In this document: positions 28,919-37,499 of the stretch, in pieces
Layout: each line of letters opens with the position of its first letter
How positions within the stretch are numbered: the first letter of the stretch is position 1
Assembly: GCA_965203615.1 (NCBI GenBank)
Contig: OZ241900.1
Location: 2,852,001-2,916,000, forward strand
Direction: 5' to 3'
Length of the DNA stretch: 64,000 nt
Source: VXNE01 sp965203615
GTDB taxonomy: Bacteria; Pseudomonadota; Gammaproteobacteria; Pseudomonadales; Azotimanducaceae
Program-made: the position numbers and the translations under genes
Notes under the pieces: generated by a model
Told to the model about the DNA's origin: nothing
Databases searched by the model: none
Seen by the model: the letters and a program-made list of their open reading frames with translations, nothing else

Positions 28919-29338
28919 TCAGGAGTCGACATCAGGCCGCCGCCGTGCCCGCTTGACGATGCTGCGGCGGCGCTTCGACTCGCGGCGGCGTTCGCGGGAA
29001 GCGCGACTCGGTTTCGTCGGTATGCGCCTTGCGGGAGCATGGCTCGCCGACGTGATGATCGACCGCAGCCGCGCAAACGCCTCTTCGCGGTTGCGTGACT
29101 GGCTGCGGTGATTCTGCGCGAAGATGACGATCTCTCCGGCAGAGTTCAGACGCCTGCCGGCAACGCGCTGCAGCCGCGCGCGTATTCCCGTGGGCAGGTT
29201 CGCCTGCGCGACGTCCAGGCGCAGTTCCACTGCCGTCGCAACCTTGTTGACGTGTTGTCCGCCGGGGCCGGATGCGCGGACGAACTTGATCGACAGGGCG
29301 TCTTCCGGCACCCGGACCTCGCGTGCTATCTCAATCAT
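28919..29338 (-). CDS. arfB: ArfB/YaeJ-type peptidyl-tRNA hydrolase
   Basis: 139 residues. The release-factor GGQ motif is in RASGPGGQHVNKVATAVELR near residue 25, and the tail after residue 100 is highly basic (PSRASRERRRESKRRRSIVKRARRR), as needed to enter the mRNA channel of stalled ribosomes. It rescues ribosomes stalled on non-stop mRNA. ATG 29338 (MIEIAREVRVPED) aligns with the family start. Divergent from PhyH copy 3 with 53 bp between starts. Confidence 0.93.
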   Translation of the reverse strand: MIEIAREVRVPEDALSIKFVRASGPGGQHVNKVATAVELRLDVAQANLPTGIRARLQRVAGRRLNSAGEIVIFAQNHRSQSRNREEAFARLRSIITSASHAPARRIPTKPSRASRERRRESKRRRSIVKRARRRPDVDS

Positions 29339-29391
29339 TGCCACTGATGCACAATAATCCTCGCCGCCGCGCCAGCACAAGAACCGAGGGT

Positions 29392-30183
29392 ATGCGGCGG
29401 CGGGAAAAGAACGCAGTGCTTTCGCAGACGGACATCCAACGCTATCGCGCAGAAGGCTACGTGGTGCCGGACTACCGCGTGCCGGAGGATGTGCTTGACG
29501 GAATCCGCGCCGGCCATGACCGGTTGATCGCCAGACATCCCGAATTCGAGGACTACTGTCCCGCCTTGTTGGCCTACGACGCCTGGTTCCTGAACGTAGC
29601 GCGTATTCCCGGGATCGTAGATATGGTCGAACAGCTCATCGGGCCCGACATCGCGTTGTGGAACTCGAGTTTCTTTGCCAAGCCCGCGAAGCGGGGCAGC
29701 AGGACGCCCTGGCACCAGGACGGCAAATACTGGCCCATTCGACCGCTGGCGACCTGCTCCGTCTGGATCGCCGTGGACCCGTCCACGCGGGAGAACGGCT
29801 GCCTGCGTGTCATTCCCGGCTCGAACCGGCAGCGGCGGTTGATGGCGCACCGGATCAACGATGCCGAGGACTTGAGCCTGCCGCTCGAACTCGCAACCTC
29901 GGAATACGACGAGAGCGCGGCGCGGGACATCGTCCTGGAGCAGGGGCAAGTGTCCCTGCACGACGTTTTTCTGGCGCACGGCTCGGAGCCGAATCGGTCG
30001 GATCTGCCGAGGCGCGGCATGACGTTGCGCTACATGCCGACCACTTCCGCGTATGACCGGGACCTTGCGCTTCGGCAGCAAAGCGGGCGAGGCGGTCTCC
30101 TCAACCTTGCGGAGCGGACCCTGTATCTCGTGCGCGGCGAAGATCGTTCGGGTGGCCGAAACGACTATCGCGTCCGGTCCTGA
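29392..30183 (+). CDS. Phytanoyl-CoA dioxygenase family protein, copy 3
   Basis: 263 residues from ATG 29392; a GTG at 29416 (VLSQTDIQRYRAEGYVVPDY) is an alternative because homology begins there. Iron ligands: TPWHQDGKYWP (HxD) and His in DVFLAHGSEPNRSD, with Arg in LPRRGMTLRYMP. The pattern SSFFAKPAKRGSRTPWHQD and ENGCLRVIPGSN is shared with many marine bacterial PhyH proteins. Substrate unknown. An SDR follows 116 bp downstream on the same strand. Confidence 0.85.
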   Translation: MRRREKNAVLSQTDIQRYRAEGYVVPDYRVPEDVLDGIRAGHDRLIARHPEFEDYCPALLAYDAWFLNVARIPGIVDMVEQLIGPDIALWNSSFFAKPAKRGSRTPWHQDGKYWPIRPLATCSVWIAVDPSTRENGCLRVIPGSNRQRRLMAHRINDAEDLSLPLELATSEYDESAARDIVLEQGQVSLHDVFLAHGSEPNRSDLPRRGMTLRYMPTTSAYDRDLALRQQSGRGGLLNLAERTLYLVRGEDRSGGRNDYRVRS

Positions 30184-30299
30184 CGGCCCGTGTCGGCGCG
30201 GTGCGTGCGTGGTCGAATTCGGTGGTATAAGGGAACGGACTCCCGCGAAGGGGAGACTATCGTTGGAACTGGAATCGGACAGGTTGATCGAGAAAGGAA

Positions 30300-31184
30300 A
30301 TGAGTGAATTCGAAGGAAAGGTCGCTGCCGTCACCGGTGCCGGCGGGGGCATAGGAAGGTGCCATGCGCTGGAGTTCGCCAAGCGTGGAGCGAAAGTGGT
30401 AGTGAACGACCTCGGCGGCTCGGTCGACGGCACGGGAGCGGGCGACGCGGCAGACGTCGTGGTAGCCGAGATTGTGGCCGCGGGCGGCACCGCGGTCGCC
30501 AACAAGGGATCCGTATCCGATCGGGAAGGCGCCGCGTCGATCGTACAGACCGCCGTGGACGCGTTCGGCCGCATCGACATCCTGGTCAACAACGCCGGCA
30601 TCCTGCGCGACAGGACGTTCAAGAACATGACGCTCGACGAGTGGGACATCGTCATGAACGTCCACCTGAACGGCACCGCGTACGTGACACATGCGGCATG
30701 GCCGTTGATGTATGAACAGAACTACGGCCGCATCGTCTTTACCAGTTCCGGCTCCGGCATTTTCGGCAACTTCGGACAATCCAATTACGGCGCCGCGAAA
30801 ATGGGCATGCTCGGACTGATGAACGTGCTCGCGAAGGAGGGGGCCAACCACAACGTCCGCGTGAACACGCTGGCGCCGGGTGCCGCCACAAGAATGACCA
30901 ACACGGTACCGGGACGCGACGAGAACGTTGCCGCGCCGCCACCGGACCGGCATCCGAAGCTGGTCAGCCCGGCGGTGCTTTTCATGTGCAGCGAGGATGC
31001 GCCGAACGGCGCCGTGATCCACGCGACGGGCGGCACGTATTCCAGGTCGGAGATCGTCGTCAACGAACCCGTGGCCCTGGGGCCGGATGCGACCTTCGAA
31101 GACCTCGCACCGCTCAGTGAACGCCTGATGGATATGACTGGAGCGAAACCCCGCCCGCCGCGCGTGCGCCGCCGTCCGGCTTGA
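30300..31184 (+). CDS. SDR, HSD17B4/MFE-2-like 3-hydroxyacyl-CoA dehydrogenase
   Basis: 294 residues. TGAGGGIGRCHALEFAKRGAKVVVNDLGG is the hallmark of the (3R)-hydroxyacyl-CoA dehydrogenase domain of peroxisomal multifunctional enzyme 2 and its bacterial relatives. NNAGILRDRTFKNM and the YGAAK catalytic pair follow. It would oxidise a beta-hydroxyacyl-CoA with NAD. The hydratase and sterol-carrier domains of the eukaryotic protein are absent. Start ATG 30300 follows AAAGGA. Context with acyl-CoA dehydrogenases at 36.4-38.7 kb supports beta-oxidation of bulky acyl chains (inference). Confidence 0.85.
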   Translation: MSEFEGKVAAVTGAGGGIGRCHALEFAKRGAKVVVNDLGGSVDGTGAGDAADVVVAEIVAAGGTAVANKGSVSDREGAASIVQTAVDAFGRIDILVNNAGILRDRTFKNMTLDEWDIVMNVHLNGTAYVTHAAWPLMYEQNYGRIVFTSSGSGIFGNFGQSNYGAAKMGMLGLMNVLAKEGANHNVRVNTLAPGAATRMTNTVPGRDENVAAPPPDRHPKLVSPAVLFMCSEDAPNGAVIHATGGTYSRSEIVVNEPVALGPDATFEDLAPLSERLMDMTGAKPRPPRVRRRPA

Positions 31185-31246
31185 GGCAGCGTCTGGAAGG
31201 GCGTGAGAGTGGGGCATGCCGGGAGGGATCTGGATCTTCCACGGGG

Positions 31247-31528
31247 TTATTCCAGCCGTCTTCGAAGCCGTTGATAGACATCACCGCGCTGGGCCACTGT
31301 GAGAATCAGGACTACCAGAGAGTCGGCTTGGACGCGATAGCAGATGCGCCAGTCCCCTACCCGGATACGCCAGATTTCGCCGACGCCTCGTAGTTTCACG
31401 GCGCCATGGGGATAGGGGGCGTTCGCCAATGCGTCAATCGACTCGAACAGTCGTCGGCGAACAGTCCGACTTCGAATGCTGCGCAGATCTCTTTCCGCCG
31501 CCTTGGCGAGAACGACCCGATAGGTCAA
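31247..31528 (-). CDS. RelE/ParE-family toxin
   Basis: 93 residues. The fold pattern YRVVLAKAAERDLRSI, VKLRGVGEIWRIRVGDWRICYRV and VVLILTVAQRGDVY is typical of RelE-type ribosome-dependent mRNA interferases. It begins with TTG at 31528 in a TTGA overlap with the antitoxin stop, giving tight coupling. Activity is likely but the exact catalytic residues vary in this family. Confidence 0.85.
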   Translation of the reverse strand: MTYRVVLAKAAERDLRSIRSRTVRRRLFESIDALANAPYPHGAVKLRGVGEIWRIRVGDWRICYRVQADSLVVLILTVAQRGDVYQRLRRRLE

Positions 31529-31782
31529 TGGTCGAGGTCGGCCTTCAAGTCGTCGAAGTCCACTCCGCCGTTCATTCGGTAGTCGGCCAACGCGTCAAGT
31601 GCATCGAGTAGGTCGAGTCGATCTTCCAGCGCTTCGAGCACATCCAGGTCGGAGGGCGGCACCAACCCGGCGACGGTCTCTCCGTCCATCTGTATTGCAA
31701 AACGGGCACCTGCCAACCGAACGCGCCCGGTTATCTCCGCGAACTTCTCTCGAACCTCGTTGGCAGGCAGGGTGTCGCGCAC
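31525..31782 (-). CDS. Phd/YefM-like antitoxin
   Basis: 85 residues from GTG 31782 (RDTLPANEVREKFAEITGRVRLAGARFAIQMDGETVAGLVP). This N-terminus matches the Phd/YefM fold; the C-terminal half is acidic and should bind the toxin. The upstream frame is open to 31932 but crosses into the IS end at 31853, so that extension is not credible. Only 70 bp of native leader remain before the IS, which may have altered the promoter. Confidence 0.8.
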   Translation of the reverse strand: MRDTLPANEVREKFAEITGRVRLAGARFAIQMDGETVAGLVPPSDLDVLEALEDRLDLLDALDALADYRMNGGVDFDDLKADLDH

Positions 31783-31852
31783 AGTGGCTTCCGATAGGTG
31801 AACTTGAGGAAGGCAGCGTATGTGGCTTGATGGCGGATTGCAATTCGTAGCC

Positions 31853-33622
31853 TTGTCCAACGCGAAGTGAGGGTGAAGCGAAGGTCCGATTCCAACGCGA
31901 AGTGAGGGTGAAACGGGAGTTCCGCGCATCATTCGGGGATGATCGTGGACATTCAGACGCGGCGGCTACGCACCATCGAGCAGCTTCGTGCCTTTGTGGA
32001 AGGCAACGAGGCTGTGGTTTTCCAACCGAGGGACCGGGCCGATGCCTACGGCTTCGTCCGGGACACGCTGGAGCGCTTCGGCTACCGGCGGCTCGGCAAG
32101 CGGGACAAGGGGGTGGTTCTGCGGTTCCTGGTCGCCGCGACCGGCATCTCGCGCAAGCAGACGGAGCGCCTGGTGCGGCAGTGGCGGGGCACCGGCACGA
32201 TCCGGGACCGGCGCGGCGGCAACCGCGGCCGGCCCTTCGCGCGCAAGTACGCGGCGGCGGACATCCGGCTGCTGGCGGAGATCGACGAGGCCTTCGGACA
32301 GATGTCGGGGCTGGCCACGCGCGAGATCCTGCGGCGCCAGTTCGAGGTGTTCGGGGACGCCCGCTTCGCGCGGCTGGCGACGATCTCCAACGGCCACGTC
32401 TACAACCTGCGCCACTCCGCGACCTATCGCGCCAGGCGCACGCTGTGGACGAAGACGCGGCCGGCGACCGCGGCGATCGGCCTGCGGCAGGCGCCGCGGC
32501 CCGAGGGCCGGCCCGGCTTCGTGCGCGTGGACACCGTCCACCAGGGCGACCGCGACGGGGTCAAGGGCCTGTACCTGATCAACCTCGTCGACGAGGTCAC
32601 CCAGTACGAGTTCGTCGGCGCCGTCGCCGGCATCTCCGAGCGCTTCCTGCTGCCGCTGCTCGAGGGCCTGCTGCTGTCCTTCCCGTTCCCCATCCTCGGC
32701 TTCCACGCCGACAACGGCAGCGAGTACATCAACCACCGCGTCGCCGGGCTGCTCGACAAGCTGCGCGTCGAGCGGTTCACCAAGTCCCGCGCCCGGCGCT
32801 CGAACGACAACGCGCTGGTCGAGGGCAAGAACGCCAACGTGGTGCGCAGGTGGTTCGGCCACGACCACATCCCGCAACGCTTCGCGCCCGAGGTCAACCG
32901 CTTCGCCCAGGGCACGCTGTCCCCGTTCCTCAACTTCCACCGGCCATGCCTGTTCGCCACCGAGAACCGCGACGGCAACGGCCGGATCCGGCGCAAGTAC
33001 CTCGCGCGCGACGTCATGACGCCCTACGCCCGGTTCCGATCGCTCGCCGACGCCGGGCGGTTCCTCAAGCCCGGCCTCGGCTTCGCGCTCCTCGACGCCG
33101 CGGCCACCGCCGAGACCGACCTCCAGGCCGTCCGCCGCGTCCAAGCCGAGCGTCGCGAGCTGTTCCTGCGCATACGCGCCGGCACGGCGCCCGACCGCGC
33201 CGCCGGATGACGCCCCCGCCCGGGAACAGTTCGCTCGCCGCTCGGGCAGGGATGGCGACCGCGAACGTGCCCGCCATGGCCGGCGCGGGCCGACCGACCG
33301 CTCGAGTCCCATCCAACGCCGGCGGCCGCCATCCCCGCCCACAGCGTGGGTCGCTGCGCGGCCGTCAAGGGTCCGCTGCGCCGGACAGGACGCCCCAAGA
33401 CAGTTCGCCAAACCCGACTCCCGACTCTTCCCCACCGGTGCCGCAAAACACCGACCGCGGTCCGGCCTCCCGTCCGCCCTTGACCGCCGCTCCGCTCAAA
33501 CTCCGGCACCTCTTGACCAGCGGCGCCGGCGCACCCAACATCCCGCTCTTCGCAGCAGAACATCCGCACAACCAACCGCTTCACGGATCCGGCAACTTCA
33601 CCCTCACCTTCTCATTGGACAA
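31853..33622 (+). mobile_element. Complete rve-type IS with terminal inverted repeats
   Basis: 1770 bp. The left end TTGTCCAACGCGAAGTGAGG (31853-) is matched by the reverse complement of the right end TTCACCCTCACC...TTGGACAA (33597-33622), about 24 of 27 positions after a one-base gap. A second, tandem copy of the left repeat lies at 31891-31912, probably a second transposase-binding site. The element sits between the toxin-antitoxin promoter and the aceE stop codon (33651). No clear target duplication was seen. Confidence 0.8.
31939..33210 (+). CDS. DDE integrase-core (rve) transposase
   Basis: 423 residues. N-terminal helix-turn-helix (VVLRFLVAATGISRKQTERLV), then an rve domain: first Asp in FVRVDTVHQGD, second Asp in GFHADNGSEY, Glu in NALVEGKNANVVRRWFG. 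This belongs to the IS481/IS3-like integrase-core superfamily. No frameshift is visible, so it may be active. About 390 bp between its stop and the right IS end carry no gene I can support. The long antisense and alternate-frame ORFs here reflect high GC. Confidence 0.88.
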   Translation: MIVDIQTRRLRTIEQLRAFVEGNEAVVFQPRDRADAYGFVRDTLERFGYRRLGKRDKGVVLRFLVAATGISRKQTERLVRQWRGTGTIRDRRGGNRGRPFARKYAAADIRLLAEIDEAFGQMSGLATREILRRQFEVFGDARFARLATISNGHVYNLRHSATYRARRTLWTKTRPATAAIGLRQAPRPEGRPGFVRVDTVHQGDRDGVKGLYLINLVDEVTQYEFVGAVAGISERFLLPLLEGLLLSFPFPILGFHADNGSEYINHRVAGLLDKLRVERFTKSRARRSNDNALVEGKNANVVRRWFGHDHIPQRFAPEVNRFAQGTLSPFLNFHRPCLFATENRDGNGRIRRKYLARDVMTPYARFRSLADAGRFLKPGLGFALLDAAATAETDLQAVRRVQAERRELFLRIRAGTAPDRAAG

Positions 33623-33650
33623 CGGGTTCGTGTAGCGCGATGACGTGGCG

Positions 33651-36305
33651 TCAGTCGGCCGGGGCCTTCTCCAGGTCGAGCCCTCGCTCTTCGGCGAAGT
33701 CCAGCGCTGCGTTCGCCGGCGTCTGGTTGGTCCGCGCGAGGAGCGACAGCGCGGCGAAGGCGATCCAGTCGCGCGACACCTCGAAGTGGTCCCGCAACGC
33801 TTCGCGGGATTCGGACAGGCCGAAACCGTCCGTGCCGAGGGCCACGTAGGCACTGGGAAACCAGCGCGAGATGGATAGCGGTAGCGCCTTCATGTAGTCG
33901 GAGGCGGCAACGAATACGCCGGTCTCATCGGCGAGCAGCTCCTCGACATAGGGACGTTGTTCCGATCCGCCGACGCTCAGCACCTGCGCCCGCTCGGCAC
34001 TTGCGCCCTGGCGAGCAAGTTCGTTGTAGCTCGTGACGCTCCAGATGTTGGTGGCGAACCCCAGGCTCTCAAGCGTGTCGGCCGCCGCCATCACCTCGAC
34101 CATGATGGCGCCGCTGCCGAGCAGGTTGACCTGCGCCGTCTCCGTGTTCGCGGCGCGCCGGAAGCAATACATGCCCTTGACTATGCCGTCGTCCACGCCG
34201 TTCGGCTTGGGCGGCATGCGGTAGTTCTGGTTGGTGAGGGTGATGTAGTAGAAGACGTCCTCGAAATCCTGGTACATGCGGCGAATCCCGTCGCGCACGA
34301 TGACGGCGATCTCGAACGCGAAGGCCGGATCGTAGCTCTTCAGGTTCGGCACGGTGGAAGCGAGGACGTGCGAGTGGCCGTCCTGGTGCTGGACACCCTC
34401 GCCGTTCAGCGTCGTGCGGCCGGACGTGCCCCCGAGCAGGAATCCCTTGCAGAGCATGTCTCCGCAGGACCAGATCATGTCGCCCACCCGCTGGAAACCG
34501 AACATCGAGTAAAAGATGTAGAACGGAATCATCGGCAGCGCGTAGTTTGCATAGGCCGTGCCTGCGGCGAGGAAGGACGCCATGGCACCGGTCTCGCAGA
34601 TGCCTTCCTGCAATATCTGGCCGTCTTCAGCTTCGTGATAGGGCGCGATGGACCCGGCGTCCACCGGTTGATAGTGCTGACCTTCGGGCGAAAAGATGCC
34701 GGCGCGGGGAAACAGCCCGTCCATGCCGAAGGTGCGCGCTTCGTCGGGCACGATGGGCACCACATAGCGGCCGATGCGCTTGTCCCGGAGCAGCCTTTGC
34801 AGCATCCGCACGACCGCCATGGTGGTGGAGACCTCGCGCTTGCCGGAACCTTCGAGCATGTCCCTGAACATCGGCAGGGGCGGCGGTTTCAGGCGTTCGC
34901 AACGGACGTTGCGGGTGGGCAGATAGCCGCCAAGCGCTTCCCGCCGTGCCTTGAGGTAGAGGATTTCCTCGCTGTCTTCCGGCGGCCAGTAGAAGTCGGC
35001 GCGTTTGATGGCATCGTCGCTCAGCGGGATGTCCAGGCGCTGCGCGAGTTCGTGCCGCTCCTCCGGTGACAGGTACTTTTTCTGGTGGACGGTGTTGCGG
35101 CCCTCGGCCTTGGGTCCGAGTCCATCGCCCTTCACCGTCTTCAGGAGTATGACGCAGGGTTTCCCGGTCACCGCCATTGCCTGCTGGTAGGCGGCGTAGA
35201 TCTTCTGGTGATCGTGTCCGCCGCGCTTGATGGTGCGGATTTCCTCGTCGTCCAGCGAGTCCATGAGTTCGGCGAGTTCAGGGATGTCCTCCACCCAGTG
35301 TTCGCGCACGACGTCGCCGGGAGACACCGTGTAGAACTGGTAGTCGCCGTCCACCGCCTGTTCCATGCGCGCCTGCAACACGCCGTTCACGTCGCGCTCG
35401 AACAGCTTGTCCCAGCCGCCTCCCCAGATGACCTTGATGACGTGCCAGTCGGCGCCCCGGAAAGCCCGCTCGAGTTCCTGGATGATCTTGCCGTTGCCCC
35501 GCACCGGGCCGTCCAGGCGTTGCAGGTTGCAGTTGACGACCACCACCAGGTTGTCGAGATGCTCGCGGGCGGCGATGTCGATGGTGCCGAGGACTTCCGG
35601 CTCGTCCGATTCGCCGTCGCCGATGAAGTTCCAGACCTTGCCGCCGTTCCTGGGCTTGAGTCCGCGGCTCTCGAGGTACTTGGCGAAACGCGCCTGGTAG
35701 ATGGCGCTCGGCGTCGACAGCCCCATACTGGCGCAGGGCATCTGCCAGAAGTCCGGCATCCGGCGCGGATGCGGGTAGGAAGGCAGACCGCCCCCGGCCG
35801 ATTTCTCGCGGCGGAAGTTCTTCAGTTGTTCTTCCTTGAGCCGCCCCTCGAGCAGCGCGCGGGCGTAGACGCCGGGCGAAGTGTGGGCTTGCACATGCAC
35901 CTGGTCGCCGCCGTAGTCCGGCCCGGCCGCGCGGAATATGTGGTTGAAGCCGACTTCCATCGACGTCGCCGCAGACAGGTAGGTCGCGATATGGCCGCCG
36001 ACGCCGGAACCGGAGTCGTAGGCCTGCAGCACCATCGCCACGGCGTTCCACCGCAGGATGTTCTCTATTCGGGTCTCGATCTCGATGCTGCCGGGGTAGG
36101 CGGGCTGCTCGGACAGCGGGATGGTGTTGCGGTATGGGGTGTTGAGCGCCGCGTCCGTCAGCACGACGCCGCGCCGGGACACGGAATCCTGCAGCCTCAG
36201 CAGCAGCGCCTTGGTGTCTTCTCCGCCGTGTTCCTCAAGCACCCCGTCGAGGGCTTCGAGCCACTCGCGCTGCTCAATTTCCCACTCGTCGGTGCTGTTC
36301 GGCAT
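33651..36305 (-). CDS. aceE: Pyruvate dehydrogenase E1 component (homodimeric type)
   Basis: 884 residues; E. coli AceE has 887. It decarboxylates pyruvate with thiamine diphosphate and acetylates the E2 lipoyl arm. The ThDP motif runs GDGESDEPEVLGTI ... NCNLQ. Also visible: GSGVGGHIATYLSAATSMEVGFNHIF and YPHPRRMPDFWQMPCASMGLSTP. ATG 36305 (MPNSTDEWEIEQREWLEALD) matches the family start. aceF and lpd normally follow; here an IS lies 28 bp after the stop instead, so the E2 gene is elsewhere or lost. Divergent from the acyl-CoA dehydrogenase gene. Confidence 0.95.
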   Translation of the reverse strand: MPNSTDEWEIEQREWLEALDGVLEEHGGEDTKALLLRLQDSVSRRGVVLTDAALNTPYRNTIPLSEQPAYPGSIEIETRIENILRWNAVAMVLQAYDSGSGVGGHIATYLSAATSMEVGFNHIFRAAGPDYGGDQVHVQAHTSPGVYARALLEGRLKEEQLKNFRREKSAGGGLPSYPHPRRMPDFWQMPCASMGLSTPSAIYQARFAKYLESRGLKPRNGGKVWNFIGDGESDEPEVLGTIDIAAREHLDNLVVVVNCNLQRLDGPVRGNGKIIQELERAFRGADWHVIKVIWGGGWDKLFERDVNGVLQARMEQAVDGDYQFYTVSPGDVVREHWVEDIPELAELMDSLDDEEIRTIKRGGHDHQKIYAAYQQAMAVTGKPCVILLKTVKGDGLGPKAEGRNTVHQKKYLSPEERHELAQRLDIPLSDDAIKRADFYWPPEDSEEILYLKARREALGGYLPTRNVRCERLKPPPLPMFRDMLEGSGKREVSTTMAVVRMLQRLLRDKRIGRYVVPIVPDEARTFGMDGLFPRAGIFSPEGQHYQPVDAGSIAPYHEAEDGQILQEGICETGAMASFLAAGTAYANYALPMIPFYIFYSMFGFQRVGDMIWSCGDMLCKGFLLGGTSGRTTLNGEGVQHQDGHSHVLASTVPNLKSYDPAFAFEIAVIVRDGIRRMYQDFEDVFYYITLTNQNYRMPPKPNGVDDGIVKGMYCFRRAANTETAQVNLLGSGAIMVEVMAAADTLESLGFATNIWSVTSYNELARQGASAERAQVLSVGGSEQRPYVEELLADETGVFVAASDYMKALPLSISRWFPSAYVALGTDGFGLSESREALRDHFEVSRDWIAFAALSLLARTNQTPANAALDFAEERGLDLEKAPAD

Positions 36306-36377
36306 GCGTTCAAGAATACCCAATCAGTGCCCGCTGCGCTTACCTGATGGGGCGGCGAGCGCAGCTATAATCCGGCC

Positions 36378-37499
36378 ATGCAATTCGCATTCACCGACGA
36401 GCAGGAACAGTTGCGTTCCGCCGTGCGACGATTCCTCGCGGACAAGTCGCCGCCGACGGAAGTGCGCCGGCTGATGGAGACGGAGTCGGGGTACGACGCC
36501 GAAGTCTGGCGGCAGATCGCCGGTGATCTCGGCCTGACGGCGGTCCACATTCCGGAAGCCTATGGCGGCCAGGGCTTCTCCTTTGCGGAGCTCGCCATCA
36601 TCGTCGAGGAGATGGGGAGATCGCTCCTCTGCGCACCCTATTTTTCCTCGACGGTGCTGGGTGCCACCGCGATCATGGAGACCGCGTCGACGCCGCAGAA
36701 GGAAGAACTCCTGCCAGCCATTGCGGCGGGCGAGTGTCTTGCCGCGCTGGCGATCGCGGAGCCGAGCGGTCGGTGGGACGCCGAAGGCATCGAAACCACG
36801 GTCCGTGACGGCAGGCTGACGGGCACCAAGAGCTTCGTCATCGACGGGCATGTCGCCGACTTCCTAGTCGTCGTCGCACGCGATCCTACGGACAAGCTCT
36901 CCTTCCACGTCGTGTCGTCGGACAGTCCGGGAATCGCCTGCCGCCGACTCGAGACCCTGGACCCGACACGCAAACTGGCGCAGATCGATTTCGAGGGGGT
37001 GCCCGCCACTCGGCTTGGTGCCGACATCGATGGAGAGGCGGCGCTGTCGAGAATCCTGGACCTGGCAGCCGTGGCGTTGGCGAACGAGATGGTGGGCGGC
37101 GCGCAACGGCTGCTCGAGTCCGCGGTGGAGTACGCCACGCTACGAACGCAGTTCGGCCGCCCCATCGGCTCGTTTCAGGCCATCAAGCACAAGTGCTCGG
37201 ACCTGTTGCTGGAAGTCGAACTGGCAAAATCCGCCGCCTACTATGCGGCCGACGCTGCGGCCGAGAACGACCCGGAACTGCCCGTCCTCGCGTGCATCGC
37301 CAAGTCGGCGGCGTCCGACGCCTACATGCATGCCGCGCGCGACTGCATCCAGATCCATGGCGGCATCGGCTTCACCTGGGACAACGACACCCACCTCTGG
37401 TTCAAGCGCGCCAAGAGCTCCGAAGTGCTGTTCGGCACACCGTCCCTGTACCGGGAACGCATGATTGCGCGTATCGGAGGTGAAGGGGTTTATGCCTGA
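36378..37499 (+). CDS. Acyl-CoA dehydrogenase, subunit-like protein 1
   Basis: 373 residues. N-terminal MQFAFTDEQEQLRSAVRRFL, FAD-binding AALAIAEPSG, and C-terminal RTQFGRPIGSFQAIKHKCSDLLLEVELA with QIHGGIGFTWDNDTHLWFKRAKSSE are ACAD hallmarks. FAD oxidises acyl-CoA to enoyl-CoA. It overlaps the next ACAD gene by 8 nt. Paired ACAD genes of this size are known from actinobacterial steroid side-chain breakdown, where the products form alpha2-beta2 heterotetramers; a similar complex is suspected here (inference). Confidence 0.9.
   Translation: MQFAFTDEQEQLRSAVRRFLADKSPPTEVRRLMETESGYDAEVWRQIAGDLGLTAVHIPEAYGGQGFSFAELAIIVEEMGRSLLCAPYFSSTVLGATAIMETASTPQKEELLPAIAAGECLAALAIAEPSGRWDAEGIETTVRDGRLTGTKSFVIDGHVADFLVVVARDPTDKLSFHVVSSDSPGIACRRLETLDPTRKLAQIDFEGVPATRLGADIDGEAALSRILDLAAVALANEMVGGAQRLLESAVEYATLRTQFGRPIGSFQAIKHKCSDLLLEVELAKSAAYYAADAAAENDPELPVLACIAKSAASDAYMHAARDCIQIHGGIGFTWDNDTHLWFKRAKSSEVLFGTPSLYRERMIARIGGEGVYA

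Noticed and set aside
31902..33635. 577-codon plus-strand ORF within the rve-type IS
   Set aside because: Alternative frame of the transposase gene; the 31939 frame carries the DDE motifs.
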